Shown here: in pieces, positions 8,116-18,000 of the stretch | Position numbering within the stretch: the first letter of the stretch is position 1 | Layout: each line of letters begins with the position of its first letter | Origin: a virus | IMG/VR virus record: IMGVR_UViG_3300007734_000577 | Span: 1-32,051 of that record | Reading direction: 5' to 3' (one strand) | DNA length: 32,051 bases | The notes under the pieces: model-generated | What the model was told of the DNA's origin: nothing | The model's database searches: none | Seen by the model: only the letters and a program-made list of their open reading frames with translations | Position numbers and translations under genes: made by a program

Positions 8116-11094
8116 ATGGCAACACTAACTTATCCTGGCGTCTCTATCACAGAGATTGACAGATCGACAGCGTCAACTCGTTCCAATACGGGTGTCCCTG
8201 CAGGTATAATTGGTACTGCTGATAGTGGACCTGCATATGTTCCACTAACATTTAGCACTTACCAGAATATGACTAATGTTTTCGGCCTTAGCGGTGGAAG
8301 ATTTGGTCCTGTTGCAGTCAATTTGTGGCTATCAAATGGCGCAAATGCAAATGCAACATATCTCCGCGTGCTTGGTGCAGGTGATGGAACAAAACGATCA
8401 ACATCCACAGGTGCTGTAAATCGTGCAGGTTTTGTTGTCGGTGAGCAGCAAGTAGGTGCATCAGGTATCGTTGGTGCAAATCCTTACGCAAACTCAAATG
8501 GTATTCTTGGAATGACATATTTCCTGGGATGCTATATGTCTGAGTCAGCAGGATCAACATACTTCTCATCTGCAGGCATCCAAGATTCACCAAAAGCAAT
8601 GCCAATTATCAGAGGAATCCTGATGACGCCCTCCGGTGTCTCACTTTCTCTGTCTGGAAATTACACAACAGCAGCACTTAATCAGCCTTCTGGAATTGCA
8701 ACGGCAAATTCAGGAATCTCTGGCTCATATGATTTTACGACTAGCACATTCGTCATGTTGCTTAATGGGCACGTCAATAATCCTTCTGAGCAAGCACTTA
8801 ACATCATCACTGCGTCGTTTAATCCGGCATCGCCGTCGTATCTGCCAAATGTGCTCAATACGAATCCGTTTGATTACCAGAAGAAAGGTCATTACCTCTA
8901 CACATGGTACGATGTCTCAGAGCAAGTTGCGGCTGTAACAGGAACAAATATCCTCGCAGCGCCATATACACAGGGCGATACTAACAAGCAAGATGTTGTA
9001 TTTATTACATCATCTTCGCTTGGCAGAAATACATCAAATGCATCTACGCCAAACTTCGAGCAATTCAGCGAAAGATACACACATCCTAAGTCACCGTTTG
9101 TTATCTCACAAAACTACGGCGGACCAAAATACGATCTGTTCAGGATACATGCGCTTGCTGATGGTGTGTCATTAGGCGATGATTATCAACTTAATGCATT
9201 GAAGAATTACAAGATCACTATCGGAAATATTATTCCGGGTGCCAATGCTAATTCATATTCGCAGTTTGATCTTGAAGTTCGTCCATTTGATCTTGCAGAT
9301 GGTGCTGCTAATCCTCTTCCCGGATCATACTTTGCAGGACTTACGCTTGATCCTAACTCTGACAATTATATTGCTTCGAGAATCGGTGACCAGAATATCT
9401 ACTTCGACTTCGACCGTGCAAATGGTAGTCAGAAGATTGCTATCGTAGGAGATTACCCGGTAACAAACAACTACATCAGAGTCGAGCTATCAGCTGATCA
9501 AATTGCAGGAAATGTGCCTACAGACGCAGTTCCGGCAGGGTATAGGGGTTACGGTTATCTCTTCACATCAGGTAGCAGCCTTACAACATTTAGTGCAGTA
9601 GATCTTAACTTTGCAGCAAATCAGTATGAAGTCCTAAGGCGCGCAGTAATACCTCCTGTGCCAACGCGTCAGTCAATATCTGACGGTATTGCACCTTCAG
9701 CTGTTCTTAACACAGACTACACATGGGGATCAAAGTTCGAGAGTATCACTAGCCTCAATGAACAAAATGCAGAGACAACTTTCAACAAGTCAGTGCTTAA
9801 TTTTGCAAAATTCTTCCCAAGCTACGATGTAACTGGAAAGAAATTCTTTATTGAAAACACTGCAGCGGCTGATACATTTGAGAACAACATATTCACAATT
9901 GAAAATATTCAAGTTGTGACAGGTGCGTTTGGTGTCTCTAATGCGATTCTCTGGGAATCTGCATCGTACATAAGAAATGGAAACATCACAGCAAATGATG
10001 CGAATAAGTCCAGAGCGCTGGCAGTCAATGATCTTAATGATCTATACAGCTCCAATAGGCAGAATGTCTACTACACATTCTTCTTGCAAGGCGGATTTGA
10101 TGGCGTCAATATCTTTGACACACAGAAGGCGAACCTGACCGATCTCGCTGCGACAAGAGAAATTGATGATGCAACAAATCAAGGTGGCGTCAATGGCCCC
10201 ACAGTCTCATCATTTAAGAAAGCAATAGACATCATGGGTTCATCTGCAGATGTTGATATCCAGCTGCTTGCAGTTCCTGGCATTAGAACACCTGCTATAA
10301 CAAACTATGCTGTCACTGCGGTTGAGAATAGATTCGATGCTTTGTATCTCATGGATATTCAGCAGAAAGATATGCTTAACACATATGTCACATCAAGCAA
10401 TCAAATCGTATCGATATCGAATACTGTGACAGACTTTAGATCACGCGGATTAAATACGTCTTTTGCCGCAGCATACTTCCCTGATGTTTCGATATCATCA
10501 CCAGACGGGACAGGAACAATCACAATTCCGCCCTCAGCTGTTGTCCTTGCTGCTTATGCAAAGAATGACACATATGCACCCTGGTATGCTCCTGCAGGTA
10601 CAACTCGTGGTGGTGTTCCGGCACTGACTGCAGGTTTCACTGCACTTGATGTTCCACTGAATGAATCATCGCCACAGCTTGGTACAATCTACGGCGCTGA
10701 TATTAACCCAATCGTCAAGTTGAGCAGCGGTACACAGACAGTTGTATGGGGTCAGAAGACACTGCTTAAGAATGCATCGTCACTCGACAGAGTGAATGTT
10801 AGACGCCTGTTAATAGACCTCAGGCGTAAGGTTCGTTCAGTTGCTAACTCGCTTCTATTCGAGCCGAATACACAAGCAACATTGACGAGATTCAATAATC
10901 TTGTCAATCCTATTCTTCAAGATGCACAAACAAGGTTTGGCGTTTCTCGTTATAAGGTCATAATTGATACGTCAACTACGACTCAGGCAGACATCGACAA
11001 TAATACGATAAGAGGAAAGATATTTCTGCAACCCGTCAGAGTCGCAGAATTTATCTCACTTGATTTCGTGATTAACGCATCATCAGCAACGTAA
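8116..11094 (+). CDS. Tail sheath protein, paralogue 2 (gp18-like)
   Basis: A 992-aa sheath subunit starting at ATG 8116 behind AGAGG, 25 nt after paralogue 1. N-terminus LTYPGVSITEIDRS is the canonical sheath opening. Shared landmarks with paralogue 1 include GGFDGVNIF (about residue 656), VPGIR, APWYAPAG (about 821), WGQKTL, DRVNVRRLL (about 890), FEPNTQAT and a closing strand ISLDFVINASS. The segments around TLDPNSDNY and GYRGYGY also align. Two intact, divergent copies in a row imply an old duplication with separate roles. By analogy, Afp/PVC contractile injection systems carry several sheath paralogues, one of which sits at the baseplate. Which copy forms the bulk of this tail cannot be told from sequence. 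Confidence 0.93.
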   Translation: MATLTYPGVSITEIDRSTASTRSNTGVPAGIIGTADSGPAYVPLTFSTYQNMTNVFGLSGGRFGPVAVNLWLSNGANANATYLRVLGAGDGTKRSTSTGAVNRAGFVVGEQQVGASGIVGANPYANSNGILGMTYFLGCYMSESAGSTYFSSAGIQDSPKAMPIIRGILMTPSGVSLSLSGNYTTAALNQPSGIATANSGISGSYDFTTSTFVMLLNGHVNNPSEQALNIITASFNPASPSYLPNVLNTNPFDYQKKGHYLYTWYDVSEQVAAVTGTNILAAPYTQGDTNKQDVVFITSSSLGRNTSNASTPNFEQFSERYTHPKSPFVISQNYGGPKYDLFRIHALADGVSLGDDYQLNALKNYKITIGNIIPGANANSYSQFDLEVRPFDLADGAANPLPGSYFAGLTLDPNSDNYIASRIGDQNIYFDFDRANGSQKIAIVGDYPVTNNYIRVELSADQIAGNVPTDAVPAGYRGYGYLFTSGSSLTTFSAVDLNFAANQYEVLRRAVIPPVPTRQSISDGIAPSAVLNTDYTWGSKFESITSLNEQNAETTFNKSVLNFAKFFPSYDVTGKKFFIENTAAADTFENNIFTIENIQVVTGAFGVSNAILWESASYIRNGNITANDANKSRALAVNDLNDLYSSNRQNVYYTFFLQGGFDGVNIFDTQKANLTDLAATREIDDATNQGGVNGPTVSSFKKAIDIMGSSADVDIQLLAVPGIRTPAITNYAVTAVENRFDALYLMDIQQKDMLNTYVTSSNQIVSISNTVTDFRSRGLNTSFAAAYFPDVSISSPDGTGTITIPPSAVVLAAYAKNDTYAPWYAPAGTTRGGVPALTAGFTALDVPLNESSPQLGTIYGADINPIVKLSSGTQTVVWGQKTLLKNASSLDRVNVRRLLIDLRRKVRSVANSLLFEPNTQATLTRFNNLVNPILQDAQTRFGVSRYKVIIDTSTTTQADIDNNTIRGKIFLQPVRVAEFISLDFVINASSAT

Positions 11095-11128
11095 TAGTTA
11101 GCTATAGAACAGCTACGGAGTAAACAAA

Positions 11129-11617
11129 ATGGCCGAGACTCTATCAGTTACAGATATGCTTCCGAACAAATTCGAACCGAAGCGCAAGCACCGTTGGGTC
11201 TTTGCTATCGAAGGTATTGATGCATTTCTAGTAAAGAAAGCGGGACGCCCAGGTTTTACAATGGGTTCCAAAGAAATTCCTTGGATGAACACACAACGTT
11301 ATATCTCAAGCAAACTTAAGTTTGATACGATGTCTGTTGATCTACATGATCCGATCGCACCGTCAGGTGCGCAACAGGTTATGGAATGGATCAGGACACA
11401 CCATGAATCGGTGTCTGGACGTAGCGGTTATGCCGACTTCTATAAGAGAGATGTCCAGCTTAAGATGCTTGACCCGATAGGCACAGTTGTTGAGCTTTGG
11501 GACATCAAAGGCGCGCTTCTTGAATCAGCAAAGTTTGGTGATGTTGATTACGGAAGTGATGATGTTATGTCTATTTCGCTTTCATTGAAATTTGACAATT
11601 GTGTATTGCAGTTCTGA
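11129..11617 (+). CDS. Tail tube protein (gp19-like)
   Basis: A 162-aa protein, almost exactly the length of T4 gp19 (163 aa), starting at ATG 11129 with GGAG upstream. FEPKRKHRWVFAIEGID near the N-terminus, PWMNTQRYISSKLKFD near residues 50-65 and the beta-rich end (VDYGSDDVMSISLSLKFD) match the tube fold that stacks hexamers into the inner tail tube. Synteny directly after the sheath genes is decisive. A terminator hairpin 32 nt downstream suggests that most transcripts end here, in keeping with the tube being needed in much larger amounts than the baseplate proteins that follow. Confidence 0.92.
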   Translation: MAETLSVTDMLPNKFEPKRKHRWVFAIEGIDAFLVKKAGRPGFTMGSKEIPWMNTQRYISSKLKFDTMSVDLHDPIAPSGAQQVMEWIRTHHESVSGRSGYADFYKRDVQLKMLDPIGTVVELWDIKGALLESAKFGDVDYGSDDVMSISLSLKFDNCVLQF

Positions 11618-11648
11618 TTGTTAAAAAACTGAAATTAACAGAACATAT

Positions 11649-11686
11649 AGCTCCTCTACGCTGTAAAATGCATAGAGGAGCTTTTT
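11649..11686 (+). terminator. Terminator whose 3' arm contains the next gene's ribosome-binding site
   Basis: AGCTCCTCTA at 11649-11658 pairs perfectly with 11673-11682 around a 14-nt loop and is followed by TTTTT (11682-11686). The 3' arm contains AGAGGAG, the only plausible Shine-Dalgarno sequence for ATG 11690. The hairpin would therefore both stop most transcription after the tube gene and hide the ribosome-binding site on read-through transcripts. Confidence 0.85.
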
Positions 11687-11689
11687 ATT

Positions 11690-12529
11690 ATGCCAAGAAA
11701 GAGTGACAATATCGGACAGCATCCAGAAGGTTTTGACCAGATTCAACGATCAAATCCGGTTCAAGATGATTTTGGTTGGTCTGTTCCTGTTGAGAGTATT
11801 CCATTGCCATCAAATGGCAAGATCTACCCACAGAATAGCCCTTTACACAATAAAGAAACTGTCCAAATCAAGGCAATGACTGCACAAGAAGAAGACATTC
11901 TAATGTCTCGTGCATTGATCAAAGACGGCACTGTTCTTACATACCTAATGAACAGTTGCTTAATTGACAAGACAATTAGCCCAAGAGACATGCTTAATGG
12001 CGATCGTCTCTCAGTGCTTGTAGCAATCAGAATTACTGGATACGGCCCGGGTTATAAAGTTGACTGCACTTGCGCTTCATGTGGCACATCACAGTCAACT
12101 GAATTTGATTTGTCAAATCTGGAGATCAAGCGACTTGAAATTTCTCCTGTATCTCCTGGAATAAATCAATTTGACTACATTTTGCCTGTTTCAAAGAAGC
12201 GCATTGGGTTCAAATTTTTGACGGGTAGAGATGAAGAAGAACGCGAGACAATTATGGAGCGGCGTCGTAAGAGTATGCCCGACATACTTGTTGACAATGT
12301 TGTTACATCAAAAATGGAATTCTCAATACTTTCAATTGACGGAATTTCTGATAGAAACAAGGTTAATGCATTCATAAAATCGATGCCTGCACATGACTCA
12401 AGGATGCTTAGAAAGTACATCGCAGATAATGAGCCGGGCATCGACATGTCAGACAATCTGACTTGTGTCAAGTGCTCTGCAGTCACTCGGGTGTCTCTTC
12501 CCATCGGATCAACGTTTTTTTGGCCTTGA
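11690..12529 (+). CDS. Baseplate hub / assembly protein, T4 gp26-like with zinc-type cysteines
   Basis: A 279-aa protein from ATG 11690, whose SD (GGAG, 9 nt upstream) lies in the terminator stem. Residues about 33-110 (ESIPLPSNGKIYP, then IKAMTAQEEDILMSRALIK and MLNGDRLSVLVAIRITGYG) are the signature of the T4 gp26-like baseplate family. Two cysteine pairs, CTCASCG near 125-131 and CVKC near 258-261, look like a zinc knuckle. T4 gp26 is about 208 aa. The zero frame ends WP-stop just after a run of seven T (12515-12521); a shift there would fuse the protein to the next frame. The family is linked to hub formation or chaperoning of the tape measure, which follows downstream as expected. Confidence 0.75.
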   Translation: MPRKSDNIGQHPEGFDQIQRSNPVQDDFGWSVPVESIPLPSNGKIYPQNSPLHNKETVQIKAMTAQEEDILMSRALIKDGTVLTYLMNSCLIDKTISPRDMLNGDRLSVLVAIRITGYGPGYKVDCTCASCGTSQSTEFDLSNLEIKRLEISPVSPGINQFDYILPVSKKRIGFKFLTGRDEEERETIMERRRKSMPDILVDNVVTSKMEFSILSIDGISDRNKVNAFIKSMPAHDSRMLRKYIADNEPGIDMSDNLTCVKCSAVTRVSLPIGSTFFWP

Positions 12530-12752
12530 TCAAAGCTATCGAGTCCAGTTACTTGAAGAGTTCTTCTATCTGATGAAAAATCTGAATATAAGCTATACAG
12601 AGCTTAGCAGACTTCCTATCAGGTATAGAAGGTGGTTCATCGATAGATGCATCAAGCAGAACACACCTGTGTCAAATATGACAAATATGGGTGGCATACA
12701 GATTGATGACGACACACCTATATCACAAGTTCTCGGGAAGATGAATAGTTAG
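12465..12752 (+). CDS. Tail-assembly chaperone-like frame, probably expressed by frameshift from the gp26-like gene
   Basis: Open frame in the +1 phase relative to the gp26-like gene, overlapping its last 65 nt. The first codon available is GTG 12465, but it has no ribosome-binding site, and residues before about 18 merely shadow the upstream gene. Recognisable protein begins exactly at the T-run: FFGLDQSYRVQLLEEFFYLM, then YTELSRLPIRYRRWFIDR. This short helical pattern resembles small proteins following gp26 in T4-like marine phages. Translation is best explained by a +1 (or -2) slip on seven T at 12515-12521, giving an extended gp26-like product. The alternative is internal initiation at ATG 12573, with only a weak GAAGAG 12 nt upstream. 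Position just before the tape measure fits a tail-assembly chaperone. Confidence 0.6.
   Translation: MSSALQSLGCLFPSDQRFFGLDQSYRVQLLEEFFYLMKNLNISYTELSRLPIRYRRWFIDRCIKQNTPVSNMTNMGGIQIDDDTPISQVLGKMNS
12515..12521 (+). other. Candidate programmed ribosomal frameshift site (seven T)
   Basis: In the zero frame the codons are ACG TTT TTT TGG CCT TGA. A phenylalanyl-tRNA on the second TTT can re-pair with TTT after a +1 or a -2 slip; either leads into the long downstream frame ending at 12752. A -1 slip gives only a short extension ending near 12573. A homopolymer-length sequencing error would look identical, because six T instead of seven would fuse the two frames. Confidence 0.55.
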
Positions 12753-12767
12753 CTATAAGGTTATAAG

Positions 12768-14804
12768 ATGCCACCGACAACAGATCAAGGAAAAGCAGTA
12801 AGTGATATAGGGGCAGCAAGTTCTGCAGCTGTTCCAGCAATTCAATTGCTACAAGGTGCTCTTAATGGCATGTTTGATATGTTGCGTGATAGATCTGATG
12901 AAATTGGCAAGATTACATCGGGTCTTGGCGGTCTTGTTTTAGCAAACGAGATCTATAGTAGTGCGTTATACAATACAGCCATATCTGGTATGGAAAAAGC
13001 CGCAAGAGTTCCACGTGCAATTGCTGCTGAGATTGCAGGTGGTAATATACTTGCCGGAACAGCATTAAATGAGCAAGCAAAAATTCTTTTTGAAGATGCC
13101 ACTCGTACGCAGACAGAGCTCCTTACAAAAGAAATCAGCTTTGGATTAGACGCATCTGGTCAAGAAATAAAGCGCAGTGCAACGCTCTTATACAAAAATT
13201 CAGTAGATCTAAATAAAGCGTATGCAGAATCTGTTCTAAAAGAATCATCACTCTATAGCGCAGGTATAAAAGCCCTTAATAAAGCCAATGCGTATGACAT
13301 GAAAGAGTCTACAGATCTCGCAATGAGAGGTCTTGGGCTTGATGCTGCCGCAGTTCGTCAGATCTATGAGCGAGAATATGCGAATACAGGAGAGATAACA
13401 GGTAAATACATTGAGAATTTCTCTGCAACAATTATCGCAGGTGAAAAGCTTACAGGCTTAAGCAAGAAAGCGCTGACTGAAGATGTCTCAAGGATGCTTG
13501 CCGATTTTAATATGTACGGAAGGTATTCTGAATCACAGATGATTGTTTTATCGAAAACAGTTCACGATTTAGGAATTGATCTTGCAACAGCATCAGAATC
13601 TGCACAAAAGTTTATGTCGTTTGAGGGTGCAACACAAGCAGCAGCTAATGTCGCAGCACTTACCGGGGTAGTTATAGATTCACAGAAGATGTTTTATCTG
13701 TCTAATACAGATCAAGCAGCCTTTATGACTGAGCAGAGAAGAATTCTTCAAGAGATGAATTTTGACTCGTATGATCCTGTAACGAAAAATGCACTCGCTG
13801 CGGAGCTTGGATTTAAAAACACCGCCGATGCGCTCGCCGTAATGCATTCACAACTTGATGCAACAGGAAAAGTCGCAGCTGATACTATAGCAATGGCAGC
13901 CAAGGCTAAGGAGAATACAGGCGAAGCACTTGATGTACAGTTACGTCTTGGTTCTGCGATTGATACGTTAAGAGCAATGAAACCAGAAGAATTAAGACAA
14001 TCTGAGATTGCAATAAAAGATCTTGCAGGTGGAACGGAACAACTTGCCATCGCTATCGAAACATTTAATAATAAACTCATGAAAACTTCGTCAGAAGTTG
14101 CACCTGTGATGGTCACAGCAGGTAAAGAAGTATCAGATGCATTTTCCAAAGGTTTATCAACTGCATCAGAAATCATAACAAAACTTCAAGATGGAACTGC
14201 AGACTTCTTTAAGTCAGGTGGTTTTATGCAGGTTGTTGATAGTGTTCATGGAATGTTAAACGGTGCTTCAAAGGCAATCAAAGAATCACCAGTATATCCA
14301 CAATCTATGCCTCCCGCATGGGCGCAGATTCTTGTTGGTGTCAAACTTTTTAAAGATCAACTTAATATAGACTTTGATGCGATCATCAAAGATCTGTCTA
14401 GCAAACTTGATCAGATGGCAAATGCAGCCAAAGAAAAAGGAAAACTTAAAGCCGAACTTGAATTAGAAACAAGCGTGAGTGAGGCTGCATCGTCTACTAA
14501 TTCAAGTGTCAATGTAGCAGCACCTGTAGCACCTGCTGTTTCGACGCCGACGGCGGCACCAGCGCCTGCTATGCCCGTAATAGAGGCTACTAACACACCT
14601 GTGGCATCACCACTTACAGCGACAGCAGATATTGCAGACATGAAGATAAAAGTTCATGTTGAGTTTAATGATGACAAGATGAATGACATAATAGACGCCC
14701 GCGTTCAAGAAATTATAACAGGTCATATTACTTTCAAAAACCCGGTAGACAGCAGATACAGTCCAGGAATGTACAGAATTCGTTTTGAAGAAGCGAACAA
14801 GTAA
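12768..14804 (+). CDS. Tape-measure protein (gp29-like)
   Basis: A 678-aa, strongly alpha-helical, Ala-rich protein from ATG 12768 with AAGG upstream. It follows the gp26-like gene and chaperone frame, the standard place for a tail tape measure. The region near residues 275-365 (ASESAQKFMSFEGATQAAA, then EQRRILQEMNFDSYDP and ALAAELGF) matches a helical repeat pattern I recall from tape measures of large marine phages. Residues about 570-620 form an Ala/Pro/Val/Thr-rich linker before a small C-terminal domain (about 625-678). At roughly 1.5 angstrom per residue the length implies a tail near 100 nm, comparable to T4 (gp29 about 590 aa). It overlaps the next gene by one base (TAATG), implying coupled translation. 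Confidence 0.75.
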   Translation: MPPTTDQGKAVSDIGAASSAAVPAIQLLQGALNGMFDMLRDRSDEIGKITSGLGGLVLANEIYSSALYNTAISGMEKAARVPRAIAAEIAGGNILAGTALNEQAKILFEDATRTQTELLTKEISFGLDASGQEIKRSATLLYKNSVDLNKAYAESVLKESSLYSAGIKALNKANAYDMKESTDLAMRGLGLDAAAVRQIYEREYANTGEITGKYIENFSATIIAGEKLTGLSKKALTEDVSRMLADFNMYGRYSESQMIVLSKTVHDLGIDLATASESAQKFMSFEGATQAAANVAALTGVVIDSQKMFYLSNTDQAAFMTEQRRILQEMNFDSYDPVTKNALAAELGFKNTADALAVMHSQLDATGKVAADTIAMAAKAKENTGEALDVQLRLGSAIDTLRAMKPEELRQSEIAIKDLAGGTEQLAIAIETFNNKLMKTSSEVAPVMVTAGKEVSDAFSKGLSTASEIITKLQDGTADFFKSGGFMQVVDSVHGMLNGASKAIKESPVYPQSMPPAWAQILVGVKLFKDQLNIDFDAIIKDLSSKLDQMANAAKEKGKLKAELELETSVSEAASSTNSSVNVAAPVAPAVSTPTAAPAPAMPVIEATNTPVASPLTATADIADMKIKVHVEFNDDKMNDIIDARVQEIITGHITFKNPVDSRYSPGMYRIRFEEANK

Positions 14805-15016
14805 TGTCACTTGAAGACGATATTAAACTTCTAGCATCAATCAAATTATTTGAAAGTCAAATGCAAGATCTCGTCGACGGAACAATCGCTCATTACGAAT
14901 CAATGATGAGAGATGAATCAAAAGTAAAGACACTTCTTGAGTATGTAGGCGAGATACCTATTATAAAGAGGCCGAGTAATGAGCACAAGACAGACACTGA
15001 GGAACTACCTAAGTAG
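14804..15016 (+). CDS. Small helical protein of unknown function in the baseplate operon
   Basis: A 70-aa protein whose ATG at 14804 overlaps the tape-measure stop. It is predicted to be mostly helical and acidic (LEDDIKLLASIKLFESQMQD, then HYESMMRDESKVKTLLEYVG), with no cysteine, signal or membrane segment. Its 3' end overlaps the next gene by 38 nt in another frame. Such tight packing argues that it is real and translationally coupled to both neighbours. It may be a small chaperone or baseplate accessory. I do not recognise a family. Confidence 0.65.
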   Translation: MSLEDDIKLLASIKLFESQMQDLVDGTIAHYESMMRDESKVKTLLEYVGEIPIIKRPSNEHKTDTEELPK

Positions 15017-18000
15017 CATCGGTCGACCCGATGTCAGTGCGATCTCATATGCATCAGACATAACGACAGGTCTAAATGGGACTGCACTTGATGAAGGTGA
15101 TGATCTTGGAATTGATCCAAATACAGGCAAGAAGCTTGTTGGTCTAGGCGAATCAGGTGGAATTGTTCCAGGATATGTTGGGTATATTACACAACAGGCA
15201 GGCAATGAGTTCACAATAGACTCATCAACACCTACGACAATCGCAAATTCCTCAGATAGAGGTGTAAGCCTAGAAGTGCCAGAAAGCCAAGGTGCATCAG
15301 CTGTCTTTGTCAAATCATCAGATTATCCTGCTGTTCCAAACTATTTTGATAGCTCTGGATCGCCTATCATTAATTTAGTCGATAAAGTAGGAAATAATTC
15401 GACAACATCTGGGCCGGAGCTTCTAACCAGCGTAATACAAGATCCAGCTTATTCTGATGTTACAAGCGGTCAGTCTAAAGCAGTCACATCTACCTTTAAG
15501 ATGTTGAAAAAATACAATAAATTCACAGGTGGTAGTGAGGCGCAAGATCAACAATTTGTCGATGTACAAGGAACATCAACACCCACAGATTCACTAAATA
15601 TTGACTCTAGAGTTGAGCTTAGTTTTCAGAGAGGTGCAGGTACATACCAGATTCCTGACGACACTTCGTCTAAAAAGAAGTCTCTTGATGACTTGAAAGA
15701 CGTTGCTCATAGCATGCTTTTAAAAGCAGCAGGTTGGGATGTCACACAAACAGCAGCAAATTCTATTGATCCAAATGCGCTATTTGATAATGTTACACCG
15801 ACAAACTTGGCTAGTTTTCCAATTATAGACAGGCTTCTAAATCCTGATCAAGTGCGGCCACGAGAGTCATATGGCGCGCCTACAGACGGTAATGCATCAT
15901 TTCTTGCAAATCAAGGTGATGCAGTCGTTAAGATTGCATCTGATGCAAATTACACAAAATCATCACCCTCAGTCTATACACCTGAGGTGACATTTTCTGA
16001 GTCTACAGTTGATGAGAATAGTGTCGGTGTCTTGCGAGCATATCAGGCTGCGATTTCAATCATCTCAATGGCAATCATCATTGAGAAGACATTGTCTGAT
16101 AAGTCAAAATATCTCTCAAGTGACATGTTAAATTTAGGACTGGGCCCATACTACATGGGCACATCTCCACAGACAAAGACGACAGCGACGCTACGCGCGC
16201 TATCAGATATTGCAATAGTCAATACAGGAAGATTTTCATATCAATCATGCGTCAGAGCAGGTTTGACTCTTTACTTTGGAATTGATGCAGGCGGAGAAAT
16301 GAGCGCTGTTCCAGATGTTTCTGCAGCAATTAATGTCTCATTCTCACGTGATGTAGCGACAATTGCAACGCCTGTAGTCAATCAAACTATTCAAGAGAGA
16401 ATGGCGGGATCACATGGTTTTTGGAATGCTGTTGCAAGATCTAATGTTAGAATAATCGACTTATTCCAAAAATCAATCGAAGTAGGAAATACACAGCTTG
16501 TCGCAGAGAGCATATTTAACTTGCTTAATTCTAGGGCATTGCGAATCACAAATGTATTTGCTCAAATTGGATACACGTATCTCGTAGCACATCTTGAAGT
16601 GCCAACATCAACATCGCAAGATGAAAACATTACTCAAGACGGTAAACTCAAGTCTGCATTTCAGGTTGATTCATTTGCATCACTTCCTGGAACAAGAATC
16701 ATGAAGAGTCGTGATCCATCAGGTAAGAGCCTATTGACCTTAGCATGGCGTCACAGTGCAGTTCCAAGTGCGCTTCTTTTACCTCCAACACTTTTGCAAG
16801 CTTCGTTAGATATGGATTACATCTATGATGGACCAAATGCGGCAAAATTAGTCGCTGCAACAACGCTACGTGACAAGACGTACACATCACTTCGTATCAA
16901 GGGTAGAATTCCAATTGAAGTTGTAAATAATCTTGAGAATAGGCTTGATGCAGAGTATGTTCCATTCTACTTTCATGATCTTCGCACAAATGATGTAATA
17001 GGCTTGCATGCATTTCTTGACACATTATCAGATAACTACGGTATAACATACAATCAAACACAAGCTCATGGCAGAGCCGATACGATTAAGAACTACAGCA
17101 ATACGAAGCGGTCTGTTGGTTTCTCATTCTGGCTTATCGCAACAGCAGAAGAAGATTTTGACGAAATGTGGGTTAAAATCAACAAGTTGGTAACGCTTGC
17201 ATACCCACAATACACAAAAGGCACAATGATGTCTGCAAAAGACATTCAGATTAATGGTGCATTTGGAAGTAAACCTACAATGACGTTTGAGCAACCATTT
17301 AGTCAGGTCGTAGGCGGAACACCTGTCATTAGATTAAGAATCGGTGATGTAATCAAAAGCAACTACTCTAGATTCAATCTTTCCAGACTATTTGGCGCAG
17401 GTAGCCCTGATGTTGGGCCATCAAAAGCAGAAAAAAGCGTATCAATCCCGATCGTGGACAAAGCAGCAGCCGCGTTAGGAAAAGCCAACATCTTCAACAA
17501 TTTTGCCCTCTCAGGAGTCCTGTCACTGCTTGCGTCACCTGTAGAAGCAGTTTACATAGCGTCTGCTATCGCTTCCAATTCAGCGCAAGCGAGCAAAATC
17601 CCCGGTGCGCTTAACCCTGTTGTTGACATTGGAAGCTCAATAGCTTATGATGCACTAGATGCGCTCTTGGTCAATGGATTTGTCAACCCACTTCTTCATG
17701 CATTACCAAATCCAAATGCACCTTCAAATGATTGGCTTGCAATTCCTGGTGCTGACAGTGTATTAGGAAAGATTCTTCTAAAGCCTAGATACGCACCTTA
17801 CATCTTTACTTTGGGTAATGAATCTGTAAGTGTTAAAGTGACAAGGCCAACACCTATTAGCATTATTTCTAGCGAAAGCGCTACACAAGGTCAAAACAAC
17901 GCAGTCAAGAATTTGACAGTCAAATTTTCAAGCATTTTTGGTGCAAATGCATTCTCACTATCTATTGACGACTCATTCATATTTCCACCAAACAACAAGT

